Below, in pieces: positions 40,870 to 50,350 of a stretch of DNA of 64,000 nt. The notes beneath the pieces are model-generated. The model saw only the letters and a list, made by a program, of their open reading frames with translations. It had not been told where the DNA came from and did no database searches. Origin of the DNA: Micromonospora coxensis (GTDB lineage: Bacteria > Actinomycetota > Actinomycetes > Mycobacteriales > Micromonosporaceae); assembly GCF_900090295.1 (NCBI RefSeq), contig NZ_LT607753.1, forward strand, positions 1,116,001-1,180,000. The letters are read 5' to 3'. Position 1 is the first letter of the stretch. Each line of letters begins with the position of its first letter. Made by a program: the position numbers and the translations under genes.

Positions 40870-40884
40870 TATAAGTAGGGGATG
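40870..40884 (+). promoter_or_regulatory. Possible -10 element giving a leaderless HD-protein mRNA
   Basis: TATAAG (40870-40875) is followed by six bases and then ATG 40882, so transcription could begin on the start codon itself. The GTAGGGG directly abutting the ATG is too close to serve as a ribosome binding site. No good -35 is seen. Confidence 0.45.
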
Positions 40885-41598
40885 GAGCTCCCGCCGTACC
40901 TCGCGACCATGCCGATGCACGCGATCACCGAGATCCACGGTGAGCGTGGCCTGCTGGAGCGGTTCCGGCTGGAGATCCGAACCTTCGACCCGGCGGCCCG
41001 CGAGCGCCTCACCGAGGCCCTCGACCTCGCCGCCGACCTGCACCGTGACGACCGGCGGGTACGCGAGCCGTACCTCAACCACCTGCTGCGGGTGGCGATC
41101 CGGATGATGCACCACTACCAGGTGCGTGACGTCGACGTCATCGTCGCCGGCCTGCTGCACGACGCGGTGGAGGACCACCCCGACGAGCTGGCCGGTCCGG
41201 GCGCCGCCGACCCGACAGCGGCGGCGCTGGCCGCGCTCGCCGACCGTTTCGGCCCGCGCGTCGCCCGCCTGGTCGGCGCGGTCACCAATCCGGCGTACGA
41301 CCCGGGCCGCGACCGGCACGTCCAGTACCGCGAGCACGTGGCGGCCAGCCTGGACCGGGAGCCGTGGGCCCGGGTCATCAAGATCTCCGACTTCACCGAC
41401 AACGGGCTGGGCGTGGTCTACACCATCGGTCCGAAGGTGGCCCGCTCGGCGGCGAAGTACCGCCCGCTGGTGCCGGTGTTCCGGGACCTGATCTCCCGGC
41501 CGGACACACCGCTGTCCGCGCCGGTGAAACGGCACATCTTCGCCCAGCTCGACCTGGCCGAGGAGCGGTTCAGCGCGATCCTCGACCAGCCGAACTAG
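40882..41598 (+). CDS. HD-domain phosphohydrolase, RelA/SpoT hydrolase-like
   Basis: The 238-residue product carries an HD fold of the SpoT type: REPYLNHLLRVAIRMMHHY (first metal His), VAGLLHDAVEDHPDEL (the HD pair and the ED motif of (p)ppGpp hydrolases), FGPRVARLVGAVTNP and ARVIKISDFTDN (the last metal Asp). Only the hydrolase-like part is present; there is no synthetase domain. It could be a small alarmone hydrolase or act on another nucleotide. It stands alone between the sensor and a small membrane protein. A leaderless start is suggested by TATAAG six bases upstream. Confidence 0.82.
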   Translation: MELPPYLATMPMHAITEIHGERGLLERFRLEIRTFDPAARERLTEALDLAADLHRDDRRVREPYLNHLLRVAIRMMHHYQVRDVDVIVAGLLHDAVEDHPDELAGPGAADPTAAALAALADRFGPRVARLVGAVTNPAYDPGRDRHVQYREHVAASLDREPWARVIKISDFTDNGLGVVYTIGPKVARSAAKYRPLVPVFRDLISRPDTPLSAPVKRHIFAQLDLAEERFSAILDQPN

Positions 41599-41636
41599 CC
41601 CCCGGCGATCATGACCGCTTCCGGGTGGATGGCACG

Positions 41637-42167
41637 ATGTCCACCATGGACTGGATGCCGTTGCTGAGCACGGGAGCGGGCGCCCTCATCGCGCTCTCCG
41701 GCAGCCTCCTGGTCGACCTGCGCCGGGAGCGCGACACCCGCTCCCGTGACCGCGACCTGGACCGCTGGCGCACCTGCGTGGACTTCGCCCTCGCCCTGGA
41801 CGCGGCGCACACCGCGCTGCGGACCGTCCCCGCCGGCGACCGGCAGGCGGCCGGCGTCGCGATGACCGAGGCCGGGGCGTACCAGGCGCGTGAGCGGCTG
41901 CTGATGTCCGGCACGCCGGACCTGGTGGTGGCCGGCGAGGCCGCCTTCCACCGCCTGGTGGCGATGCGCAAGCTGATCGGCGCGGGCTCGGACCTGCGCT
42001 CGCCCGCCGGACACGAGTCGTACCACGAGTTCGCCGAGACGCTGTGGACGTTCCGGATGGCGGTCCGCAAGCACTTCGGGCACCGGGCGATCCAGCCGGG
42101 GGCGCTGGAACGCAGGGACTGGTCGGAGCGGCACGAGTGCGCGTACTGCGTGACGGCGACCGACTGA
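41637..42167 (+). CDS. Small protein with N-terminal membrane segment, unknown
   Basis: The 176-residue product begins with one hydrophobic helix (LLSTGAGALIALSGSLLV) followed by a basic/acidic amphipathic segment (DLRRERDTRSRDRDLDRWR), suggesting a membrane-bound protein with a cytoplasmic helical domain. No family is recognised; similar proteins are annotated as hypothetical in actinomycetes. The start is uncertain: ATG 41637, ATG 41646 and GTG 41625 are all in frame. It converges with the giant NTPase gene with 15 bases between the stops. Confidence 0.65.
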   Translation: MSTMDWMPLLSTGAGALIALSGSLLVDLRRERDTRSRDRDLDRWRTCVDFALALDAAHTALRTVPAGDRQAAGVAMTEAGAYQARERLLMSGTPDLVVAGEAAFHRLVAMRKLIGAGSDLRSPAGHESYHEFAETLWTFRMAVRKHFGHRAIQPGALERRDWSERHECAYCVTATD

Positions 42168-42182
42168 CCGGTCCCCCGCCCG

Positions 42183-45100
42183 TCAACCGGCCTGCGGCGT
42201 GTTCGCGGGCACCCTGGCGTACCACTGGCGGACGTCCCGGGCGTGCACGCTGAGCCGTCCCTCCGGCACGGTGGTGGTCCGCACCACCGCCTCCCGATGC
42301 GCGACCAGCAGGTCACGCAGCCCCGCATGCCTCATGGACATCGCCTGCAGCGCGCGTATCCGGGTGAAGGAGACCTGGGGCAGCAGTTCCGCCACCTGGT
42401 CCTCGTCGGGCAGGACGCGGTCCAGTGGCACGTCCTGGGCGGACGCGGCCGCGAGGCTGAAGAACAGCTCGGTCGGAGTGGCCGGGCGCCGGGCACTCAC
42501 CGCGTCGATGCTCTGCCGTTGGCCGGTACGCACCCACGGCACGTCCGCCGGGAGGTGGGCCATCGCCCAGGCGGCGTGATGCGGCACGGTGAGATTCACG
42601 GTCAGCGTCTGCTTCCGGGGCAGCGCCAGCTCCACCCCGCGCGCTCGCGCCAGCCAACCGACCCACCCGATGGTCGTCCACCGACGCTGCTCGTCGAGGA
42701 CCATGGTGCGCGCCAGTTCGCCGGGCAGGTCCCGTACCGATGCCTCCGCGAGGTCCCAGGCCAGATCGGGGTCGTGCCGGTCGACCGCCGTCACCAGGTC
42801 GTAGGAGACGTCCAGGCCGGTGGCCGCGACGACGTCCGCCGGCGTGAGGCGGCCGACCGCGTCGACGACCTCCGCCGCGTCGTCGCCGTGGTCGGCGAGG
42901 TCGAACGCGTTGATCAGGCGCGGCACCGCCACCAGGTCGTCCCGCCGCCCGTAGCCGAGTCGCCCGGCGAGCCGGTCGACCGAGATCTCGCCGGCGATGG
43001 CGCGGCTCCAGTCGTCCCGGCCCCACAGCAGGAACACCCGGAGCAGATCGGCGACCCGACGCGGCCCGGCGATCAGGTGCGCCGTCTTCGACCAGCGGGA
43101 GAAGACCTTCTCGGTCCAACTGCTGTACGTCCGCCCCGGCAGCAGGCCCACCCGGGCCAGGTGCCGCACGGCGGCGAACAGGCTGGCCGGGTCCTGGAGG
43201 TGTTCGAGTTCGGTGGTGAAGACCCGCCAGCGGTGCGAATGGCCGCTCACCGTCTCGAGCAGTCGGCGCCCCGCGTCCGGGCTCACCCGCTCGACCGCCG
43301 CCATCAGGTCGGCCGCGTCGAGCTGGTGGTTGAACATCGCGAATCCGACCTGGCGTTCCAGCGGGGTGTTCCGTCTCCCGCTGCGGTCCGTGACCGGCCG
43401 ACTGACCTCGTCGAGCACGGCCTTCGCGCGTTCGGGGTGCAGACGCTCCAGAACGCGGAGCACGGACGCCGTCTGGCCCGGGGTGGCGCTGCGCCGCAGG
43501 CGCTTGCCCCAGCCGACGCCGCCCATCCGCCCTTCGACGGCGTCGAGCACCTGATGACCGGCGTCGGAGAGACCGGCCAGGGTGAGCGTCTGCGCGGTGG
43601 CCAGGCACCACTGCACCGTGGCGTCCGGTGAGAAGGACAGCAGGCGCGAGTGGAGGTTCCCGGGGTCGAAGTGCCGCAGGTACTCGCCCGCGATGCCCGG
43701 GTACAGGGCCCGACCCAACCGGTGGAAGTGCACCTGCGCGTCCGGCGTCGGGGCGTTGCGCATGGCGTGCAGCAGCCGCTGGTGGGAAACCCGGGCGGAC
43801 AGCTCCCGCATGGCCACCTCACCCAGCTCACGGTCCTCGCCGAGCATGACCGCCAGTTGCGGCCCCCAGGAGCGCAGCGACTTGTTGATCTCGTTGGCGA
43901 CGGCCTCGACGGCCGCCTCCATGATCTCTTCCCGGTAGTCGATGCCGGCCTGCCAGACGCCCTTGATCAGGTAGTACTTCGTCGAGGTGCGGGGATCGTT
44001 GGCCACCTGGTCGAGCACCCACTGCCGGCCGAGGAAGCCGGCCAGGAGATGGGCGAAGGACGCCCCGGTGAAGCGGTATTGGTCGTCGATCGCCTGGGTC
44101 ACCGAGAGCAGCATCCCGGCGCCCTTGCCGTCGCGCGCCTGGGTCACCCGGGACGCCAGGTGCTGGGCGAGGGTCTTGTGCGCGGTGGAGTCCCGGTCGG
44201 TGGTGATGACCCGGAACGCCGTCATGCCGTGGATCCGCAGGACCGTGTTGAGCAGGTCGGCCGCCTCCGTCGGCAGCGCGTCGACCAGCAGCAGGTTCCG
44301 TACCGCCGAGTCGAAGTGCCGGAACTCGTTGAGCAGCATGGTGCAGAACTGCGGGTTGTAGTCGTACAGCTCGCCGAGGGCGAGCCGGAGTTCCCGGGCC
44401 TTGCTGGACCGCATGGACTTGCGGATGCGTTCCTCGTGCGTCCTGATCACCGCACGCCAGTCGGTGTCCTCCCGGCCGAAGTGCATCCGCAGGGTCAGCC
44501 ACGCGAGTTGCAGAGCCACGCCACGGTTCGCCGGCGGGACGCTGTCCAGCAGGTCCTGCACGTCGGGCTCGTTGTCCACCGGAGCGGCCCACACGCCATC
44601 GCCGGTGGCCTGCCGGATCAGCTTGTCCACCCGGCGCACCGTGATGTAGTCCAGCACCCGGTTGCGGGACAGCCCGCGCAGGATCTCGCTGCCCCGCTCC
44701 CGCAGGACCGTGTTCGTCACGTCGTGGTGCAGTCGCACCATCCGGTACTCGATGCGGAAGAGGTCGGTCCGGTTGCGCGGGCCGATCGCCCGGTCGAGCT
44801 GCGCGGCGAAGGCTTCGGCCACCCACTCGGCGCAGCGGTCGAACGCCGCGTCCTCGATCAGGTCCCGACGTCGGGCCAGCACGTAGAGGACATCGGCCAG
44901 ACCGGCCGGGGTCATGGCGCGGGAGCTGTCCGGCAGGGTGTCCGCGAACTGCTTCAGCAGTCGCGGCAGCAGGTCGTCACCGAGCGCGCCGTCGACGAGT
45001 CGGAGCAGCGCGGCGCGTTCTGCGACGTCGACGTTGGACATCCAGGTGGCGAAGCCGTCCACCCGCTTGGCGGCGGCGATGATGCCGTCGCACACCGCCT

Positions 45101-47180
45101 CGGAGCCGAGCCGGGCACCGCGCAGCAGGGACAGGACGTCACGCTGGGACGGGTCGGCCACCCGCAGGGCGTTGACCAGCTCCCGGCCGCCCAGCTCGAT
45201 CAGGACCGGGTCGATGGACTGGTCCGGGTGTGCCCCCGGCTGGTCGTCACGCCCGTACTCCCGCAGGACCTGCCGACACCGCTGGTAGCTGCTGAAGCGC
45301 CAGTGTCCCCGCCGGTATCCCCGCTCCGCGCCCAGCGCGATCAGCTCCTGCGGGGTGAGACCCTGCAGGTGTCGCTCATGGGTCTCACTGCGCAGCAGCG
45401 ACCGTGCCGCCATGCCCGCCACCTGGTCCCGGCCACCGTCACCGAGGCGACCGAACAGGTTGCGGAACTCCGCCTCGGCCTGCTGCACGCTGCGACCGCC
45501 GGCCGCGTCCGCGAGGGCTGCGGTGAGGGCCCGGGCGTCGTTGGGGTACCGCTCGGCCAGGCTGCGTACGGTCGCCGAGTCGACGCCGGCCAGTTCCGGC
45601 GTCTGGGCGACCAGGGTGAGGGCGAAGAGGCGGCTCGCCTCCACCCCACCGGGCGCGGTGACCACCGCCACCGTGTCGGTCTCCCAGTCCCTCAGGCTGT
45701 GCGGCTCGTAGCGCAGCACCGCGAGGACCGAGGCGTCGAGCTGCTCGGCCACCTCGGGCAGGATCCGGTCGACGTCGCCCTCACCCACCGGCAGCAGGTC
45801 GTCGAGGATCAGCAGCCGGGGGCCGGCGCCGGCCTCGGCCAGTGCCAACGCGTGCCGGCCCAGCGCCACCAGTTCGTCGGTCTCCGGCAACCACGTGGCG
45901 TTCACGCTCATCATGGCGACCGTCCACCGCGGGGCCGGTGCGTCGGGGGCGGCGAGCCGGCGGGCCACCTGGCCGGCGATCACGGTCTTGCCGCTGGACG
46001 CCGGCCCGCCCAGGACGACAGTGGCCACCGGCCGGTTGCGCAGCACGCTCAGGATCTCGTCGACCTGCCCCATGGGGGCCTCGGGCACCGGCTCCCGGAC
46101 CGGCCGGCTCCAGTCCCGCAGATAGCAGTCCCGCCGCTCCAGCAGGGCGCGGCGGCAGCGGCCGGCCCAATTCTCCCAGTCATCCCCCCACAGCACGCGC
46201 GCCGCGCCGTCGACGTCGCGCCGGTCGTCCGGGAGCGACTCGCCGCCGCCGTCGACCCGCAGCAGCCGCCATCCTCCGCCGGCCGGCACGAGCAGGGCGT
46301 CGTGGCGACCGTCGACACGCAGCGCGGCCAGCCGGGAGGCGGCCTCGTCCTCGTCCATCGGCACGAACTGCCCGCCCTCCCACGCCCCGGCCGCCACCAC
46401 CCGGCGCCGGGGCATTCCGACCAGCTCGCCCAGGAGCCACAGGGCCGCCGGCAGGGCCAGGGTCGCGTCCTCGATCGTGGTCGGCGGCAGGCAGCCCGGC
46501 ACCCCGTACCGGGTCGGCGCCGGACGGGTGGCGAACTCCAACTCCTCGAGGAGCAGGCCGACGGCCTCGGCGGCTGCGGACAGGGCCGACCGGGACGTCG
46601 CGGTCAGCGGCTGCCAGCCCTGCTGAGGGCCGTGGCCCCGACCGGGGGACGACCTCTGCACCGGTGCGTTCGTGTCGGGGGCCGGCCCGCCCTCGCCGTT
46701 CGTCGTGGCTGTCGCCGTCGGGACCGGCGACAGCCCCAGCAGCAGGTGACCGTTGCGGGCCGGACGGGCGACGGTGACCTCCAGTCGCCGCTCGCGTCGA
46801 CGCAGGTCGTCCCGGTACGCGGCGTCGCCGGCGCCGTCGACCCACGGCCGGGGGCCGCCGTCCAGCACCTCGACGAGCGCGCAGAGCCGGTCGAAGGCGG
46901 GGACGTCCAGCACCTCGGCCAGCCCCGGGTCCACATCGGTGGAGGTGACGGCGTCACAGAGCCACTTCACCGCGTCCAGGTCGTCGGCGGTGAAGCCGTA
47001 TCCGAGGTTCGCCGCGCCATCGTGTGCCACGCTGCGGACCAGCGTGTCGACGACGTCGGCGTCGAGCTGCCCGAGCACCGCACCGATCCGGTGCGGGTCC
47101 CCGCCGCCGCGCCGGATCTGGTCGAGCGCCAGCAGAGCGCCGACGACAAGCTCCCGCGGTCCTGGCTCCGGCATGGACAC
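42183..47180 (-). CDS. Giant P-loop NTPase with long alpha-helical C-terminus (conflict-system type)
   Basis: The 1665-residue product has no recognised N-terminal domain in the first 200 residues. The P-loop domain follows: Walker A GGPASSGKT (to 399) and Walker B LLILDDL (456-461), about 60 residues apart as in STAND/NACHT-like NTPases. After about residue 560 it continues for 1100 residues as helical repeats without similarity I can name, ending in a helix-rich sensor-like region. No nuclease or TIR domain is visible. It is third in line behind the alpha/beta hydrolase and caspase-like genes (128-base gap). A sensor or amplifier of a defence/programmed-death system is the best guess. I start at GTG 47180, placed behind GGGGGAG; ATG 47174 is the alternative. 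Confidence 0.8.
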   Translation of the reverse strand: MSMPEPGPRELVVGALLALDQIRRGGGDPHRIGAVLGQLDADVVDTLVRSVAHDGAANLGYGFTADDLDAVKWLCDAVTSTDVDPGLAEVLDVPAFDRLCALVEVLDGGPRPWVDGAGDAAYRDDLRRRERRLEVTVARPARNGHLLLGLSPVPTATATTNGEGGPAPDTNAPVQRSSPGRGHGPQQGWQPLTATSRSALSAAAEAVGLLLEELEFATRPAPTRYGVPGCLPPTTIEDATLALPAALWLLGELVGMPRRRVVAAGAWEGGQFVPMDEDEAASRLAALRVDGRHDALLVPAGGGWRLLRVDGGGESLPDDRRDVDGAARVLWGDDWENWAGRCRRALLERRDCYLRDWSRPVREPVPEAPMGQVDEILSVLRNRPVATVVLGGPASSGKTVIAGQVARRLAAPDAPAPRWTVAMMSVNATWLPETDELVALGRHALALAEAGAGPRLLILDDLLPVGEGDVDRILPEVAEQLDASVLAVLRYEPHSLRDWETDTVAVVTAPGGVEASRLFALTLVAQTPELAGVDSATVRSLAERYPNDARALTAALADAAGGRSVQQAEAEFRNLFGRLGDGGRDQVAGMAARSLLRSETHERHLQGLTPQELIALGAERGYRRGHWRFSSYQRCRQVLREYGRDDQPGAHPDQSIDPVLIELGGRELVNALRVADPSQRDVLSLLRGARLGSEAVCDGIIAAAKRVDGFATWMSNVDVAERAALLRLVDGALGDDLLPRLLKQFADTLPDSSRAMTPAGLADVLYVLARRRDLIEDAAFDRCAEWVAEAFAAQLDRAIGPRNRTDLFRIEYRMVRLHHDVTNTVLRERGSEILRGLSRNRVLDYITVRRVDKLIRQATGDGVWAAPVDNEPDVQDLLDSVPPANRGVALQLAWLTLRMHFGREDTDWRAVIRTHEERIRKSMRSSKARELRLALGELYDYNPQFCTMLLNEFRHFDSAVRNLLLVDALPTEAADLLNTVLRIHGMTAFRVITTDRDSTAHKTLAQHLASRVTQARDGKGAGMLLSVTQAIDDQYRFTGASFAHLLAGFLGRQWVLDQVANDPRTSTKYYLIKGVWQAGIDYREEIMEAAVEAVANEINKSLRSWGPQLAVMLGEDRELGEVAMRELSARVSHQRLLHAMRNAPTPDAQVHFHRLGRALYPGIAGEYLRHFDPGNLHSRLLSFSPDATVQWCLATAQTLTLAGLSDAGHQVLDAVEGRMGGVGWGKRLRRSATPGQTASVLRVLERLHPERAKAVLDEVSRPVTDRSGRRNTPLERQVGFAMFNHQLDAADLMAAVERVSPDAGRRLLETVSGHSHRWRVFTTELEHLQDPASLFAAVRHLARVGLLPGRTYSSWTEKVFSRWSKTAHLIAGPRRVADLLRVFLLWGRDDWSRAIAGEISVDRLAGRLGYGRRDDLVAVPRLINAFDLADHGDDAAEVVDAVGRLTPADVVAATGLDVSYDLVTAVDRHDPDLAWDLAEASVRDLPGELARTMVLDEQRRWTTIGWVGWLARARGVELALPRKQTLTVNLTVPHHAAWAMAHLPADVPWVRTGQRQSIDAVSARRPATPTELFFSLAAASAQDVPLDRVLPDEDQVAELLPQVSFTRIRALQAMSMRHAGLRDLLVAHREAVVRTTTVPEGRLSVHARDVRQWYARVPANTPQAG

Positions 47181-47308
47181 GGCGCATCTCCCCCTCGGAG
47201 GACGCACCCTCGACCGGACGAGAGACCACCCGACAGGCATGGCGTCCATACTCGACGCTGGTGATCGTGAGCCGTCAGCCTAATCGTCGATCCGTCGTCA
47301 GATCGCCT

Positions 47309-50300
47309 TCATCGGATATGCGACAGCACGGTCAACGTCGAGGCCGACTGCACGACGAGCAGGTCCCCGACGGCCCCCACGCCGGTCGGGGCGTCGTCCC
47401 AGGGCAGCTCCGTCACCTCGCCCAGATCCACGTCGTACACCCGCAGCCACCGGTCGCCGGCGATCGCGACGAACCGGTCGGCGGCGGCGACGCTCATCGC
47501 CGGGGTACGGCTCGGCAGCCCGACGGTGGCACGTAGCCGGTGCACCGCCACGTCACCCCGAGCGCCGATCCAGGCGACGACCGTCCCGGCGGGGGACATC
47601 GACAGCGCGTGCACCGTGCCGGAGAGGATCGGGGTGCCCGCCCGAACCGGGGCGCCGTCCGGGCTGACGTCCACCACCTGGATGCGTCCCCGCACGGTCG
47701 CGACGGCCGCCCGTCCGCCACTCATCCGCACCGCGCGGGTGGGTCCCCCGCCGAGCGGGTGGGGGCGGACGTCACCCTCGACCGGGTCCAGCACCGTCCA
47801 GCCGCTGTCGGCGGGCAGCACGATCCGGCCGTCGCCGGTCCAGGAGACGCTGTCCAGCACCCTTCCGTCCGGTGGTCGTACCTGATCCACCCGCCCCTCG
47901 GTGGGATCCCAGACGTCGACGCCACCGTCGGATCGGGCGATCGCCACGACCGGCGTCCCCCGCCGTACCGTGAGGGCCAGGGCGGACGGCACCGCCCGGT
48001 CCGCCGGCGCGGGCAGCTCGCCCACCGGCGCCAGGTCCGGCACCCGCCAGAGCCGCACCACACCGTCGTCGTGGGCGGTCGCCGCCAGGCCGTCGGTCAC
48101 GCTCACCCGGTACATCGGGGCGCCTTCCACGGTGCGTGCCGCGTCGGGCCGCCACCGCGCCTCGGGTGACGTGTCCTCGACGAGTTCGGCCACACCGTGT
48201 CGCCGGGCGAGCAGGGACAGCAGGAAACCTCTGTTCCCCGTCACCCTCGGCCGGGCGCGCAGGGCCGCGCAGACGGCGCGCAACCCCTCCGCCACGTCGT
48301 GGATGTCGGCGGCGGCGAGCGCCGGATCCGTCGGCGCGGGCAGGGCGGCGAGCAGGAAACCGTGGTTCAGCAGATAGGGCCGGACCGTGCCGGCGCGGGG
48401 TAGGCATCGCAGGACGGCGCGGACCAGGAACGGGTCGGCCGTCGACCAGTCCGGCCCCTCCGGCGTGGCGGGGACGAGGTCGCGCAGGACCGCGACGACC
48501 CGTTCGACCGGCACCCGGGCCGGCGACGCCGGCGGCGACACCGGAAGACGCCAGGCCGACGTGCCCGTCTCCGAGCCGGTGCGGGTCAGCAGGCCGGCCA
48601 CCGCGTCGACCGCGTCCGCCACGTCCTGCGCGGTCCGGTCCCTGCCCGCGAGACCGCTGGCCAACGACGGCCAGAACGCCTCCGGCACCGGCTCGTCGGG
48701 CAACGCGTCCAGCGGGGCCACCAGATCCGCCGCCCAGCGGTCGTCGCGCCGCAGGTCCCGCAGGGTGTGCAGGAGGTCGCTGTGCAGGACGGCGGCGATC
48801 GCCGTCCGCGCCCCGGACAGCGTGCCACCGCCGCACAGTTCCCGAGCGGCGCGGGCCGCCGCCCGGAAGCTCGTCCGACACAGGGGGGCGAGCTGGTGGG
48901 CGAGGTTCTCGGCCTCCCGCCGGCCGTCCGGCCCCTGCGCGTACGGCGACCCGGGGGCACGGACGAGCCGCTGCCGCAGATAGACGCGGAGGTCCGTCGA
49001 CGTGTCCGGCAACTGGTCCAGCCGCAGCAGCACCGCGTCCGGCCGGACGCCGAACGGGTCGCCGCCGCGCACGGCCGCCACCAGGCGCACCGAGGGCAGC
49101 TTCGCCAGGTCGGCCAGCAGTCCCCCGAGTTCGTGGGCATCGGCCGCCGACTCGTGGGTGAGGTCGACGAGGATGCCGTGGCACCCGGGATCGTCCGCCA
49201 GGCGGGCGATCAGCTCGGCGGGGGCGAGGCGCAGGCCGCCGTAGAGCTGTGCGCTGATCTCCCGGGCGGCGTCGGCGACCGGGTGGTGGTACCGGATCCG
49301 CAGCGCGGCGGAGACCAGGCCCGGCGCGACGCCGACGGACCTGCGCAGCGGCCGGGGCAGACGCTCCCGCATCCGCCGGTCGCCGGTGACCGCGGCCCAG
49401 CCGAGCAGGGCGGACTTGCCACAGCCGCGAGGCCCGGTGACCACCATCGGCCCGCCGTGGGGACCGCTCAGGTGCGCGGTCAGCAGCGCCATGGCCGACC
49501 GGCGGCCGGTGAAGAACCAGCCCTTCTCGTCCCGGTCCTCGACCCCGCGCGCGACCCCGCGCCAGGACGCGTCCAGCCAGAGCGGCGCGTCCAGTGGCAG
49601 GTGACGGGGATTCGGCAACATCCGGCTGGGCACCACCCGCTGGGTGATCGGCCGCGCCTCCTGCCCCGCCGGCAGGCGGAGGTTGACCGCCGCCATCAGG
49701 TCCTCCACGACGAGGTACTCGTCGGTCTGCCGACCGTCCCCGACGACGTGGGCGAACGCGTCGGCGAAGGCGAGCTGCTTCGCGACCTCGTTACGGGATG
49801 CGGCCGAGACCACGCAGAAGTTCACCCGGGTCGCCTCGCGTTGGGTGACATCGCTCAGCTTGCCGACCGCCTCCGTCACCCCGTGCTGGGCGTAGCAGGC
49901 GTCGAGGATGAGGACGAACTCGTCGAGCACGGGAAACGTCAGGGCCGGCATCAGGAGATCGGCGGCAGGGACCATCGTCCTGGCGACGTGCAGGGGGTTG
50001 CCCTCCCTGCCGGGCAGGTGCCAGGTGTCGTCGATGGTGCGGACGTACCCGTGCCCGGTGTAGTAGACCAGCAGGCGCAACGGTGGCGGCTGTTCCTCGC
50101 CGTCGCGCTCCCGCTTCCGCGCGGCCAGCCACTCGTTGAGTGTCCAGCGCAGCCAGTCGCTGTCCCTGTCGTCGTCCGGCACGTCCGGGAACAGCTCCGT
50201 CAGGCCGAGGCCGGTGAGCGTACGCCGCATCACCCGGAGCTCGTCGGGCACGTGGACGAGTTCGGCGAACTCCCCGCCCTCCGGGTACGACTTCGTCCCG

Positions 50301-50350
50301 GCCAGCAGGAAGTACCGCTCCGGCTCAGTCGAGGGCGGCGGCGAGGACAT
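47309..50350 (-). CDS. Caspase-like protease - P-loop NTPase - WD40-like beta-propeller protein
   Basis: The 1013-residue product has an N-terminal caspase/metacaspase p20-like domain: RYFLLAGTKSYPEG, LVYYTGHGYV with His100, and FVLILDACYAQHG with Cys152, the expected His-Cys dyad. A P-loop domain comes next (GPRGCGKS with Lys312, FFTGRRSAM before it, LVDLTHESAAD and VRLVAAVRGG as Walker-B-like region). From about residue 745 repeated beta motifs (DGVVRLWRVPD, DGGVDVWDP, RIQVVDVSPDG, LRVYDVD) form a WD40-like propeller. This is the layout of bacterial caspase-STAND proteins implicated in regulated death. The start lies inside the hydrolase stop (26-base overlap), so both are translated together. 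Confidence 0.88.
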   Translation of the reverse strand: MSSPPPSTEPERYFLLAGTKSYPEGGEFAELVHVPDELRVMRRTLTGLGLTELFPDVPDDDRDSDWLRWTLNEWLAARKRERDGEEQPPPLRLLVYYTGHGYVRTIDDTWHLPGREGNPLHVARTMVPAADLLMPALTFPVLDEFVLILDACYAQHGVTEAVGKLSDVTQREATRVNFCVVSAASRNEVAKQLAFADAFAHVVGDGRQTDEYLVVEDLMAAVNLRLPAGQEARPITQRVVPSRMLPNPRHLPLDAPLWLDASWRGVARGVEDRDEKGWFFTGRRSAMALLTAHLSGPHGGPMVVTGPRGCGKSALLGWAAVTGDRRMRERLPRPLRRSVGVAPGLVSAALRIRYHHPVADAAREISAQLYGGLRLAPAELIARLADDPGCHGILVDLTHESAADAHELGGLLADLAKLPSVRLVAAVRGGDPFGVRPDAVLLRLDQLPDTSTDLRVYLRQRLVRAPGSPYAQGPDGRREAENLAHQLAPLCRTSFRAAARAARELCGGGTLSGARTAIAAVLHSDLLHTLRDLRRDDRWAADLVAPLDALPDEPVPEAFWPSLASGLAGRDRTAQDVADAVDAVAGLLTRTGSETGTSAWRLPVSPPASPARVPVERVVAVLRDLVPATPEGPDWSTADPFLVRAVLRCLPRAGTVRPYLLNHGFLLAALPAPTDPALAAADIHDVAEGLRAVCAALRARPRVTGNRGFLLSLLARRHGVAELVEDTSPEARWRPDAARTVEGAPMYRVSVTDGLAATAHDDGVVRLWRVPDLAPVGELPAPADRAVPSALALTVRRGTPVVAIARSDGGVDVWDPTEGRVDQVRPPDGRVLDSVSWTGDGRIVLPADSGWTVLDPVEGDVRPHPLGGGPTRAVRMSGGRAAVATVRGRIQVVDVSPDGAPVRAGTPILSGTVHALSMSPAGTVVAWIGARGDVAVHRLRATVGLPSRTPAMSVAAADRFVAIAGDRWLRVYDVDLGEVTELPWDDAPTGVGAVGDLLVVQSASTLTVLSHIR

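Noticed and set aside
43650..47264. Long plus-strand open frame opposite the giant NTPase.
   Set aside because: No protein-like composition; the minus strand has Walker A and B motifs and a ribosome binding site.
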